A stretch of DNA of 64,000 nt from Miltoncostaea marina (lineage in GTDB: Bacteria > Actinomycetota > Thermoleophilia > Miltoncostaeales > Miltoncostaeaceae), in NCBI RefSeq assembly GCF_018141525.1, contig NZ_CP064655.1, positions 2,326,501 to 2,390,500 of the forward strand, given 5' to 3'. A model generated the notes under the pieces. That model was not told where the DNA came from. It saw only the letters and a list, made by a program, of their open reading frames with translations, and made no database searches. This document shows, one piece after another, positions 1 to 7,818 of this stretch. The position numbers and the translations under genes were made by a program. Within the stretch, counting starts at the first letter, position 1. Each line of letters starts with the position of its first letter.

Positions 1-860
<860 letters not shown>

Positions 861-1409
861 TCACGCGACCAGGCTGCCACACAGGTGGAGCCGCCCGTCC
901 CGCGACTCGGCCTCCGCCAGCGGGACGTGCTCGCGGCTCGAGCCCGGGCCCAGCAGGTGCACCACGCGCTCGCCGCGCGCGTGCAGCAGCTCGGCGATCA
1001 GGCGCCGGTGGCAGCGCCACCAGAGGGTCTCCGAGCACATCAGGCAGGGCGCCGGCTCGGCCAGCGCGGCGGCGAGCGCCGCCTGCCAGGCCTCGGTGCC
1101 CATGCGGGCCGCGTAGCTGCGGAACGCGGCCACCCGGATGCAGCCGAACCGCTCCTCGCCCGGCTCGCCGGCGCGGCGGCCGCCGAGCTCCACGGCGTGG
1201 CGGTAGGCGATCCCCGCCTCCGCGAGCCCCGCCGCGAGGGCCTCCTGGCCGAACTGCGGGTTGCGCCGCGAGCCGGGGAAGCGCCGCACGTCGACGAGCG
1301 TCCGCACGCCGGCGTCGCGGAGGGTGGCGACCAGCTCCTCGAGCGGCCGCGTGCCGTGGCCCATCGTCCAGACGGCCGGTCGCGCGGTGGGGACCGCCTG
1401 CGGGACCAT
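861..1409 (-). CDS. DUF488 family protein
   Basis: About 182 residues. DUF488 motifs are plain: 'TMGHGTRPLEEL' near the N terminus, 'VDVRRFPGSRRNPQF', and 'CLMCSETLWWRCHRRLIA' near residues 135-152. The biochemical function of the family is not established; the conserved Cys, Trp, Arg and His residues suggest a small-molecule or nucleic-acid binding site. The ATG at 1409 is preceded by GGGGAG and places the start just before the conserved domain; the open frame continues to 1517 but that extension is Arg/Ala-rich without conserved content. It is monocistronic and lies downstream of, and on the same strand as, nothing obviously related. Confidence 0.85.
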   Translation of the reverse strand: MVPQAVPTARPAVWTMGHGTRPLEELVATLRDAGVRTLVDVRRFPGSRRNPQFGQEALAAGLAEAGIAYRHAVELGGRRAGEPGEERFGCIRVAAFRSYAARMGTEAWQAALAAALAEPAPCLMCSETLWWRCHRRLIAELLHARGERVVHLLGPGSSREHVPLAEAESRDGRLHLCGSLVA

Positions 1410-1549
1410 GTCCACTCCCCGTCGGGGTTGCCGTGCGCCGACCACCGTAGTCCGGCGCCGCGCCGCCCCGCCCGCCCGGCTGGGCGCCGCGGGGTTCGCG
1501 GCCGTACGATTGCGCACGCACCGGCACCGGCCCGGAGAGGGGGCACCGC

Positions 1550-2074
1550 ATGGACAGGTTCATCCGCAGCGCGTTCCTCGGCCTCGCGCTCGTGGTGCTG
1601 GCGTCGAGCGTCGCGATGGCCGCGGCGGCGATCGGCGGCTCCGCGCGCGCCGACGACCACCTCGCCCTGAAGCCGGACGACGACGTCGCCATGGTCGAGA
1701 TGGGCGATGACGACGATGACAGCGGCGACACCGGCACGCGGACGGGCGGCGAGTCGCGATCGGTCTCGCGCTCGCGCGACCGCTCCGGCGACGTGACCAC
1801 CCGCGACCGCTCCGCCTCGCGCGACCGCTCGCGCGACGCGACCACGCGCGACCGCTCCGCCTCCCGCGACCGCTCAGCCGACCGCACGGGCGACGACCCC
1901 AGGGTGGCCGACGTCTCGCGCTCGCTCGACCTGTCGCGTGACCGCTCGGGCAACCACGACACCCGGGACCGCTCGAACTCGGTCGACTTCTCCCGTGACG
2001 GCAGCCGCGACCACGACACGGCCGACGTGTCGCGCTCGCGCGACCGCTCCGCCGACGCCACGAGCCGCGACTAG
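1550..2074 (+). CDS. Secreted Ser/Arg/Asp-repeat low-complexity protein
   Basis: 174 residues, not a family I recognise. Residues 1-34 look like a signal peptide (basic start, hydrophobic 'FLGLALVVLASSVAMAAAAI', small residues before 'ADDHLAL'). A short acidic stretch with 'MGDDDDDSGD' follows. From about residue 60 to the end the protein is built almost only from S, R, D, T and A in 'SRDRS' units, including a near-exact duplicated 12-residue block 'TTRDRSASRDRS'. The tail is therefore a balanced polyampholyte and probably disordered. The start has a good ribosome site (GAGAGGGGG). A TACGAT box at 1504 could be its -10 region. The gene for a Ser/Thr kinase begins 21 bases downstream on the same strand, so the two are probably co-transcribed. 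Confidence 0.75.
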   Translation: MDRFIRSAFLGLALVVLASSVAMAAAAIGGSARADDHLALKPDDDVAMVEMGDDDDDSGDTGTRTGGESRSVSRSRDRSGDVTTRDRSASRDRSRDATTRDRSASRDRSADRTGDDPRVADVSRSLDLSRDRSGNHDTRDRSNSVDFSRDGSRDHDTADVSRSRDRSADATSRD

Positions 2075-2095
2075 CGTCCCCGCCGACGCCCGCCG

Positions 2096-2980
2096 GTGAT
2101 CCCGGAGGCCCAGGGGCGCCGGTGGGCGCTCGAGCCCGGCGACGAGGTCCTGCCCGGCCGCACGGCCATCCGCCGGCTCGGCACCGGCGAGCGCTTCGAG
2201 ACCTACCTCGCCTGGGACGAGCGCCGCCTGGCGCTCGTGGTCGTGAAGCTCGTCCGGCCGCACCTCGCTGCCGACGGGCACTCGCTGCGACGGCTGGCCG
2301 CCGAGGCCGGGCTGCTCGAGCGCCTGCGCCACCCGGTCATCGTGCGCGGCCTGGAGGCCGACCTGGAGGGGCCGCGGCCGCACGTCGTGCTGGAGCACCT
2401 GGAGGGCCCGCGGCTGTCGCGACTCGTCCGCCGCCACGGCCGCCTCGAGCCTGAGCAGCTCGTCCCGCTCGGCGCGCAGCTCGCCGCGGCCCTGCACTAC
2501 ATGGCGGCGGAGGGCGTGGCCCACCTCGACGTGAAGCCGGCCAACGTCATCATGGCCGCGCCCGCGCGGCTCATCGACCTCAGCATCGCCCGCGAGGTGA
2601 CGGACCTGCCCGGCGTGACGGCGCGGCTCGGCACCGTCGCCTACATGTCCCCCGAGCAGCTCGAGCCCGGCGAGCGCGGGCCGCTCACGACCGCTACGGA
2701 CGTCTGGGGCATGGGCGCGACGCTCTACCACGCGGCCGCCGGCCGGCCGGCCTTCGAGGCGCCCCGCCGCCGGGACGGCCCGTTCGCCCAGCTCGCCGGC
2801 CCGCCTGAGCCGCTCCCGTCGTCCGTCCCGACCCGGGTCGCGTCGCTGGTGATGGCCTGCATGGAACCACTCCCGGCCGATCGCCCCACCCCCGCGGCGG
2901 TCGCCGCCGAGCTCGAGGAGCAGGCGGCCTCCATGCGCCGGCGCCCGGTGCTCGGGCGCTTCCGGGTCAGAGGTCGATGA
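2096..2980 (+). CDS. Ser/Thr protein kinase (PknB-like catalytic domain, no membrane anchor)
   Basis: 294 residues. A bacterial Hanks-type kinase: a loose glycine loop near residue 20 ('LGTGERFETYLAW'), the ATP-binding lysine in 'LVVVKLVRP' near residue 57, the catalytic loop 'HLDVKPANVIM' near residue 142, a DFG-equivalent 'LIDLSIAR' (Asp kept, Phe-Gly replaced), and 'GTVAYMSPEQL' in the activation segment. It ends shortly after the kinase fold with a basic tail and has no transmembrane or sensor segment, unlike PknB, so it should be cytoplasmic. GTG start, no clear ribosome site, hence probable coupling to the S/R/D-repeat gene upstream. Its last 14 bases overlap the convergent gene at 2967-3965. 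The substrate is unknown. Confidence 0.85.
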   Translation: MIPEAQGRRWALEPGDEVLPGRTAIRRLGTGERFETYLAWDERRLALVVVKLVRPHLAADGHSLRRLAAEAGLLERLRHPVIVRGLEADLEGPRPHVVLEHLEGPRLSRLVRRHGRLEPEQLVPLGAQLAAALHYMAAEGVAHLDVKPANVIMAAPARLIDLSIAREVTDLPGVTARLGTVAYMSPEQLEPGERGPLTTATDVWGMGATLYHAAAGRPAFEAPRRRDGPFAQLAGPPEPLPSSVPTRVASLVMACMEPLPADRPTPAAVAAELEEQAASMRRRPVLGRFRVRGR

Positions 2981-3965
2981 GCTGGTCGTCCGGGTCGTCG
3001 CCGCGCCCGGCGCTCGCGAGCTGGTGGCCCCGGTCGAGGGCCCGCTGGCCGGCCAGGTAGAGCACGGCGGCGGCGATCACGCCGCCGATGAGCCACGGCG
3101 ACCGGCCCACCTCTGCCGCCCGCTCCACCACCCGCGTCGCCGCCCGCACCACGACGGGGCGCGGCCGGGTCGACCGGCCCCCGGGGGCGCGCGCCCGCGC
3201 GGCGGACGGCCGCGCGGGCGCCGCGGGCGCCGCGGGCACGGCCGGCGCCGCGGGCGCCGCCGCGACGGGTGCAGGGGCGGGCCGGGCGGGCGGGCGCACC
3301 GCGCGGGCGGCGAGCCCGCGCGCCGCTGTGCCCGCGCGCGCCGCTGGGCGGCGGCGCGTCGCGTGACGGCGACGGCCCGCCGCGCCGCGGCCGCCCGCGT
3401 CGGGCGATCGCGACCCGTCGCGCCTCGCGCGCCGCGGCCGCCGGCTGGGCGGCGACCCCGGGCCCGCCCGCCCGCGAGCGGCGCCCGCGGCCGGGGTGCC
3501 CGTCCCGCCCCAGGCGGGACGCCGGCCATCCGCCGCGGCGCGGCGTCCCGCCTGCCGGGACGCGCGCGCGGCCGGGGATCGGCGCCCGCCTGAGCGCTCA
3601 TCCGACCGTGGCCGCGACGACCGGCCGCCACGCGATGCGGAGGGGTGGTCGCCGCGGGAGCGCGCCGAGCGGGCGCCCCGGGCGTGCAAGGAGCGCCCCC
3701 ATGCCCGCGACCGGCCGTCATCCGCCCGCCCGTGGCCGGGGCGGTGGGCCCGCGGGGCGCGGCTCCATCCCCCGCGCGCCTCCTCGCCGCCGGCCCGCCC
3801 CCCGCGAGCACCGCGATCATCGCCCCACCCCCCGCGCACCTCCTGGCCGCCCCGGTCGGCGTGGTGGCCGCCGGACCAGGGCCCGGCCGCCGTCGCGCCG
3901 GGCGTCGCCGGCACTGCGAGCGCGGCGATGACGGACACGACGATGAGGACGACCCGGAGCAGCAT
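2967..3965 (-). CDS. Basic low-complexity envelope protein with signal segment and C-terminal membrane helix
   Basis: 332 residues, no family recognised. N terminus 'MLLRVVLIVVSVIAALAVP' is a signal peptide or anchor. The middle (about 40-260) is extremely rich in Arg, Gly and Ala, followed by an Ala/Pro stretch of 'PAAPAAPA' type. A clear membrane helix 'WLIGGVIAAAVLYLAG' lies near residues 288-303, and the end is short and acidic ('DDPDDQLIDL'). I trust the frame because both ends make biological sense and the hydrophobic segments are in this frame only; the interior is so GC-rich that other frames also stay open. The start at 3965 is the Met that directly precedes the signal segment. Confidence 0.6.
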   Translation of the reverse strand: MLLRVVLIVVSVIAALAVPATPGATAAGPWSGGHHADRGGQEVRGGWGDDRGARGGRAGGEEARGGWSRAPRAHRPGHGRADDGRSRAWGRSLHARGARSARSRGDHPSASRGGRSSRPRSDERSGGRRSPAARASRQAGRRAAADGRRPAWGGTGTPAAGAARGRAGPGSPPSRRPRRARRDGSRSPDAGGRGAAGRRRHATRRRPAARAGTAARGLAARAVRPPARPAPAPVAAAPAAPAVPAAPAAPARPSAARARAPGGRSTRPRPVVVRAATRVVERAAEVGRSPWLIGGVIAAAVLYLAGQRALDRGHQLASAGRGDDPDDQLIDL

Positions 3966-4075
3966 CCCCGCGACGATCGGTGCGTTCAGAGCACCCCTTG
4001 AGGCTCCTTGGCGGCGTATTCGCGACGCGAACCTGACAGAACCGCCCGCGGCCGCCCCGCGCCCGCCGGGCTCGA

Positions 4076-4093
4076 CTTCAAGTGCACTCGAAG
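4076..4093. promoter_or_regulatory. MerR/SoxR-type operator candidate upstream of the DUF5519 gene
   Basis: CTTCAA-GTGCAC-TCGAAG: an inverted repeat (one mismatch, extending to a 20-bp near palindrome) that begins just inside a TCGACT -35-like box. The same arrangement, CTTCAA-N6-TTGAAG following TTGACT, occurs at 33593-33610 in front of soxR and its divergent oxidoreductase. MerR-family regulators bind such dyads between -35 and -10 elements. Binding by the SoxR-like protein in this window is an inference. Confidence 0.45.
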
Positions 4094-4133
4094 TGCGAGC
4101 CTGCCGGCACGGCGATCGGACGGGAGGGGCGAC

Positions 4134-4484
4134 ATGGCGACGACGACCACGGGGCGCCCGGCGGCACGGATCACCCGCGAGGTGACCGCGTGGCCGGGCG
4201 TGACGGCCGCCGACGGCTCGCGCGGGGAGCTGTCCTTCCGCGTCGGCGGGCGCGAGATCGGCCACCTGCACGGCGACCGGGTCGCCCACTTCGCGTTCCC
4301 CACGGCCGAGTGGCGCCGCCTCTTCGACGCGGGGCGCATCGATCACCACCCGGTCACGCCCGGCCGCCCCGGGTGGGCGCAGCGCCGCATCGCGTCCGAG
4401 GCGGACGTCGATGACGTCATCGCGCTCATGCGGCGCAACTACGAGCGCGCCCTCGTCCGGGGCCTCGCCGGCGGCGAGAAGTAG
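4134..4484 (+). CDS. DUF5519 ('luciferase family') small protein
   Basis: 116 residues. Matches the pattern of the DUF5519 family: 'ITREVTAWPGVTAADGSRGELSFRVGGREIGHLHGDRVAHFAFP' in two consecutive conserved blocks, then 'GRIDHHPVTPGRPGWAQRRI' and a C-terminal 'VDDVIALMRRNYERA' helix. Despite the database name there is no evidence for luciferase activity; the role is unknown. The ATG at 4134 follows GGGAGGGG. A MerR-type operator lies about 40 bases upstream, which suggests stress or redox induction. Its stop codon overlaps the last three bases of the convergent tRNA-Glu gene. Confidence 0.85.
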   Translation: MATTTTGRPAARITREVTAWPGVTAADGSRGELSFRVGGREIGHLHGDRVAHFAFPTAEWRRLFDAGRIDHHPVTPGRPGWAQRRIASEADVDDVIALMRRNYERALVRGLAGGEK

Positions 4485-4554
4485 CCCGTAGGGGATTTGA
4501 ACCCCTGCTACCGCCGTGAGAGGGCGGCGTCCTAGACCGCTAGACGAACGGGCC
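4482..4554 (-). tRNA. tRNA-Glu(CUC)
   Basis: 73 nt cloverleaf on the minus strand: acceptor GGCCCGT paired with ACGGGCT (first pair G-U), discriminator A, anticodon stem CCGCC/GGCGG with loop CTCTCAC giving anticodon CUC, and T-arm with GGTTCAAATCC. It overlaps the stop codon of the convergent DUF5519 gene by 3 bases. Confidence 0.95.
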
Positions 4555-4753
4555 GTGCCATCGGCAGCTTAGACCACCGCGGCCACGTGCACCCCGCGCG
4601 CCCGGCGGCGCGAGGAGCCCGCGCCGGCGGTCGGGCCGTCGGGAAGGCCGCACGCCCGGTGCGGCCGCGCCCGGATGGCGGCCCGTCCCGCGCGTGCGGG
4701 ACTGGGACCGGGGCCCGGCGGGGGCCGATCGCCACAGCGGAGGAGGTGCCCGG

Positions 4754-5476
4754 GTGAGATCGCGCGGCCCGGCGCGCCCCGGCGGCCGCGCCGGGATGGA
4801 CGGACCGGCCGAGCGGGCGGTCCGGATCCCGACCGCGGCGGAGCACGTCGACGCGGACCTCGTGGTCCCGGACGGCGCGCGCGGGGTCGTCGTGTTCGCG
4901 CACGGCTCCGGCAGCAGCCGGCGGAGCGGGCGCAACCGGCGCGTGGCGGCGACGCTGCAGGCGGCCGGCCTCGCCACGCTGCTGCTCGACCTGCTCACGC
5001 CCGCGGAGGAGCGGGTGGACGTGGGCACCCGCGAGCACCGCTTCGACATCGCGCTGCTGGCGCGGCGGCTGGTCGACGCGATCGACTGGCTGCCGTCGCA
5101 GGCGGCGACGGCCCGGCTGCCGGTGGGGCTGTTCGGCGCGAGCACCGGCGCGGCGGCGGCGCTCGTCGCCGCCGCGGCGCGCCCTCTGGCGGTCGGCGCG
5201 GTGGTCTCGCGGGGGGGCCGGCCCGACCTCGCGGGCGCCGCCCTGGAGCGGGTCGTGGCGCCCGTCCTGCTGATCGTCGGCGGCGACGACCGGCAGGTGA
5301 TCCCGCTCAACGAGTCGGCGCTCGACCGCCTCGGGGCCGAATCGCAGATGCGGCTGGTGCACGGGGCGACCCACCTGTTCCAGGAGCCTGGCGCGCTCGA
5401 GCGCGTGGGCGAGCTGGCGCGCGACTGGTTCCTGCGCCGCCTGCCCGGGGCGGCGCAGGAGCGGCCGCCGGCATGA
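4754..5476 (+). CDS. Alpha/beta hydrolase (dienelactone-hydrolase-like)
   Basis: 240 residues. Serine-hydrolase fold: oxyanion region 'VVVFAHGSGSS', nucleophile elbow 'FGASTGAAAAL' (G-x-S-x-G with Ser near 133), acid residue in 'IVGGDDRQV', and the catalytic His in 'VHGATHLF'. I chose GTG 4754 because AGGAGG sits 7 bases upstream; an internal ATG at 4796 is possible. Hydrolases of this type are often found beside phosphoribosyltransferase and PRPP-synthetase paralogues, and the next gene is indeed a decayed PRPP-synthetase relative overlapping its stop region. The physiological substrate is unknown. Confidence 0.85.
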   Translation: MRSRGPARPGGRAGMDGPAERAVRIPTAAEHVDADLVVPDGARGVVVFAHGSGSSRRSGRNRRVAATLQAAGLATLLLDLLTPAEERVDVGTREHRFDIALLARRLVDAIDWLPSQAATARLPVGLFGASTGAAAALVAAAARPLAVGAVVSRGGRPDLAGAALERVVAPVLLIVGGDDRQVIPLNESALDRLGAESQMRLVHGATHLFQEPGALERVGELARDWFLRRLPGAAQERPPA

Positions 5477-6125
5477 GCGCGCGGGCGCCGGCCGCCCCCG
5501 CGCTGTTCGCGCCGCACGGCGCGGACCTGCTCGGCGCGCCTGGCCGGCGCCCGCGGTCTGCGGCCGGAGCCGCACGAGGAGCGGTCGTTCGAGGACGGCG
5601 AGCACACGGCGGCGGCGCTCGCGTTCGTGCGGGGGCGCGATGCGGACCGGGATCGGCGCCCTGGCGGGCGGGTCTCCTGCGGCGCGCTGCGCGACGCCGG
5701 CGTGGCCTCCCTGACCGCGGTGGTGCCCCACCTCTGCTGCGCCCGCGAGGAGCGGCGCGCGAGGTCGCGCGAACCGGTCACCACCCGCTCCGTCGAGGCG
5801 GTCGTCGTCGACGCGGTCGTGGCGATGGACGTCCACACCCCGGCCGCACGCCGTTTGCTGGCGCACCGAGCACCTGGAGGCCCGCCCACCGCTCACGGCC
5901 CACCTCGCGGCGCTGACGGCCGGGGGCTCTGTCGCGGTCGTCTCCCCCGATCCCGGGGGCGTCAGGCGGGCCGGCGCCCTCCGCGCCTCGCTCGCGGCGG
6001 CGCCGGGCGCGCCCGTCGGCGCCGCGAGCGCCGAGAAGGCCCGCGCCGGCGGATGCGGCGACGAGTCGCGGCCCCCGCGGAGCCCCGCGGGGGCCGCGAC
6101 GCCCGGGGCGGGCCCGTCTCCGTAG
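5473..6125 (+). pseudogene. prs: Ribose-phosphate pyrophosphokinase (PRPP synthetase) paralogue, frameshifted
   Basis: No single frame covers the gene, but PRPP-synthetase blocks follow each other in correct order across three frames. The start 'MSARAPAAPALFA' is in the frame of 5473. Next, in the frame that contains 5627, come 'HEERSFEDGEHTAAALAFVRG' residues, 'DAGVASLTAVVPHLCCAREE', 'REPVTTRSVEAVV' and 'VVAMDVHTPA'. Finally, in the frame ending at the TAG at 6123, come 'TEHLEARPPLTAHL', 'VAVVSPDPGGVRRAGALRAS' and 'VGAASAEKARAGG'. At least two frameshifts and a missing C-terminal PRPP-loop half make it non-functional. It overlaps the hydrolase gene by 4 bases, so the pair was once a coupled operon. 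Confidence 0.8.
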
Positions 6126-6213
6126 TCGCCCGAAGGCGCGCATGGTCGGGCACCGGATGCGACGCCCGCGGTCGTGCGGGATGGTCGGTGCTGCAACCAG
6201 CGGCGAGGACACG

Positions 6214-7014
6214 ATGGACGCGACACAGCCCCCCACCACCGAGCCCCGCGTACGGCTGCGCGGCGCCGCCGAGGAGCGCCACCGGGAGCGCGCCGTGGCC
6301 AAGCTGCGCGCGGCCTGCGCGCCCGCCCCGCGGCCGGCGCGGCTGCTGCGCCTCGATCTCGGCCTCGACGGCGATCCCGCGCTGGAGCGCCCGGCCGTCG
6401 CCAAGGCGACCGTCGAGGTGGGCGGGCGGCTGGTGCGCGCGCACGTCGCCTGCCCGACGCTGGACCAGGCGATCGACCGGCTCGCCGACCGGGTGGGCCG
6501 CAGCATCCGGCGGCTGGCCGAGCGGCGCCGCGATCGCGCGCGCCGGGCGGGCGTCGCGGCGCAGGCGAGCTGGCGGCACGGCGACCCGCCCGCGGAGCGC
6601 CCCGGCTGGTTCCCCCGCCCGGTGGCGGACCGCCGGCTGGTGCGGCGCAAGAGCTTCGCCATCGCGCGGATCACGCCCGAGGAGGCGGCGGACGAGATGG
6701 TCCTGCTCGACCACGACTTCCACCTCTTCACGGACGCCGCGACCGGCGCCGACTGCGTGATCCACCGCACGGAGGGCGGCGAGCTGGGGCTGCTGAGCCC
6801 GGAGCCGGAGGCCGGTCGCGGGCCGGCCGGCGAGCCCGCGGAGCTGGTCGTCGCGCCGGCGCGGCGGCTGCCCCTGAGCGACGCCCTGACCGTGCTGGAC
6901 GAGAGCGCGACGCCGTTCGTGGCGTTCGTCGATGCGGAGCGGGACCGGCTGATGGTCGCGTACCGCCGCTACGACGGCCACTACGGGCTGCTCGGGCCCT
7001 CCGACGCGTGGTGA
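6214..7014 (+). CDS. hpf: Hibernation-promoting factor-like ribosome factor with two C-terminal domains
   Basis: 266 residues, longer than classical long HPF (about 190-230). The N-terminal part (1-110) has an S30AE-like layout with a diverged ribosome-binding half ('KATVEVGGRLVRAHVACPTL', 'AIDRLADRVGRSIRRL'). The block 'LVRRKSFAIARITPEEAADE...DHDFHLFTD' (about 142-180) is the S30AE C-terminal dimerisation domain, and a second, weaker copy ends the protein ('LPLSDALTVLDESATPFVAFVD', 'HYGLLGP'). Two C-terminal domains resemble the mycobacterial stress-type RafH/Rv0079 architecture. Expected role: binding and silencing 70S ribosomes in stasis. ATG 6214 follows GCGAGGA; the frame is open upstream but without similarity. 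Confidence 0.8.
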   Translation: MDATQPPTTEPRVRLRGAAEERHRERAVAKLRAACAPAPRPARLLRLDLGLDGDPALERPAVAKATVEVGGRLVRAHVACPTLDQAIDRLADRVGRSIRRLAERRRDRARRAGVAAQASWRHGDPPAERPGWFPRPVADRRLVRRKSFAIARITPEEAADEMVLLDHDFHLFTDAATGADCVIHRTEGGELGLLSPEPEAGRGPAGEPAELVVAPARRLPLSDALTVLDESATPFVAFVDAERDRLMVAYRRYDGHYGLLGPSDAW

Positions 7015-7039
7015 GGGCGTCGGCGGGCCGCTCAGCCGC

Positions 7040-7667
7040 CTGAGGCCGGCCCAGGCGGCGGGCGAGCTCGTCGCGCGGGACGCGAAGGGCCTCGCTCACG
7101 ACGGGGGCGCCTGCGACGGCGTCCGGGGAGCGCGCGGCCGGCGGCAGTCGCGCGCGCTCGGCGCCCCAGCGCCCGCGCGCCCGGCGGGCCCGGCTCGTCG
7201 GCCGCGTCAGCAGGTGACGGCCGTCCGCGGGCCCGCCCGACGGGCGCCACACCTGCTCGCCGCAGGACGAGGTCGCCGTGCCGGCGGACGGCGTGAGCGT
7301 GCCGCGGCCGTCCGGCGCGACGGGCTTGCCGGCCAGGACGGGCGTCGCCTCCGGCACCGTGCGGAGGTCGCAGGCGAACCGGAACCGCTCCGGCCGCTCC
7401 AGCAGCGCCCGGCCGAGGAGCCCCGTCCCCTCGAGGAACGCCAGGTCGTCGGGGCCGAAGCGGAGGCCGTCGAGGTGGACCAGCGCCTCCTCGAGGCCGG
7501 CCGTGACGAGGAACCCCCAGCCGGCCGGCCGGCAGGCGACGCGCGACGAGGCTGGAGCTCGCCGGTGCCTCCGCCATGCCCTCGGCCAGGTGGCCGTCGG
7601 CCATCGCGAGCTCGCAGCGATCCACGAGCAGGCCGGACGCCGCCTGCCGTCGCGGTCGCGTGGCCAT
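7040..7667 (-). pseudogene. pncB: Nicotinate phosphoribosyltransferase remnant (N terminus plus tail, frameshifted, core deleted)
   Basis: Reading the minus strand, 'LLVDRCELAMADGHLAEGMAE' matches the N terminus of nicotinate phosphoribosyltransferase. After a frameshift near 7525 the protein continues in another frame with 'GWGFLVTAGLEEALVHLDGL', 'FGPDDLAFLEGTGLL' and 'PEATPVLAGKPV', the normal residues 30-100 of the family. The catalytic core is missing, and only a weak tail-like segment ('VVSEALRVPRDELARRLG') remains near 7060-7110. It is a dead gene. Nearby prs decay suggests loss of a whole pyridine-nucleotide or PRPP side pathway. Confidence 0.75.
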
Positions 7668-7818
7668 CCGGCGGCGAGTGCACGACCGGTCGGGGCCGCC
7701 GTCGCCCCCGCGACCGGGGCGCCCCCCGGCGCGTACTGTGCGGGCGCGACCGGCGGCGGCGGCCGCGGGGGCGCCGCCCGCGCACACCGGCGCGACACCT
7801 CCACAGGAGCGCACCCGA

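Noticed and set aside
1550-2074. RTX or collagen-like repeats in the S/R/D protein
   Set aside because: There is no Gly-rich nonapeptide and no G-x-y triplet; the repeat is S/R/D-based.
3024-3593. Plus-strand frames in the Arg/Gly-rich zone
   Set aside because: They show only Arg/Ala/Gly shadows; the minus frame alone has signal and membrane segments at its ends.
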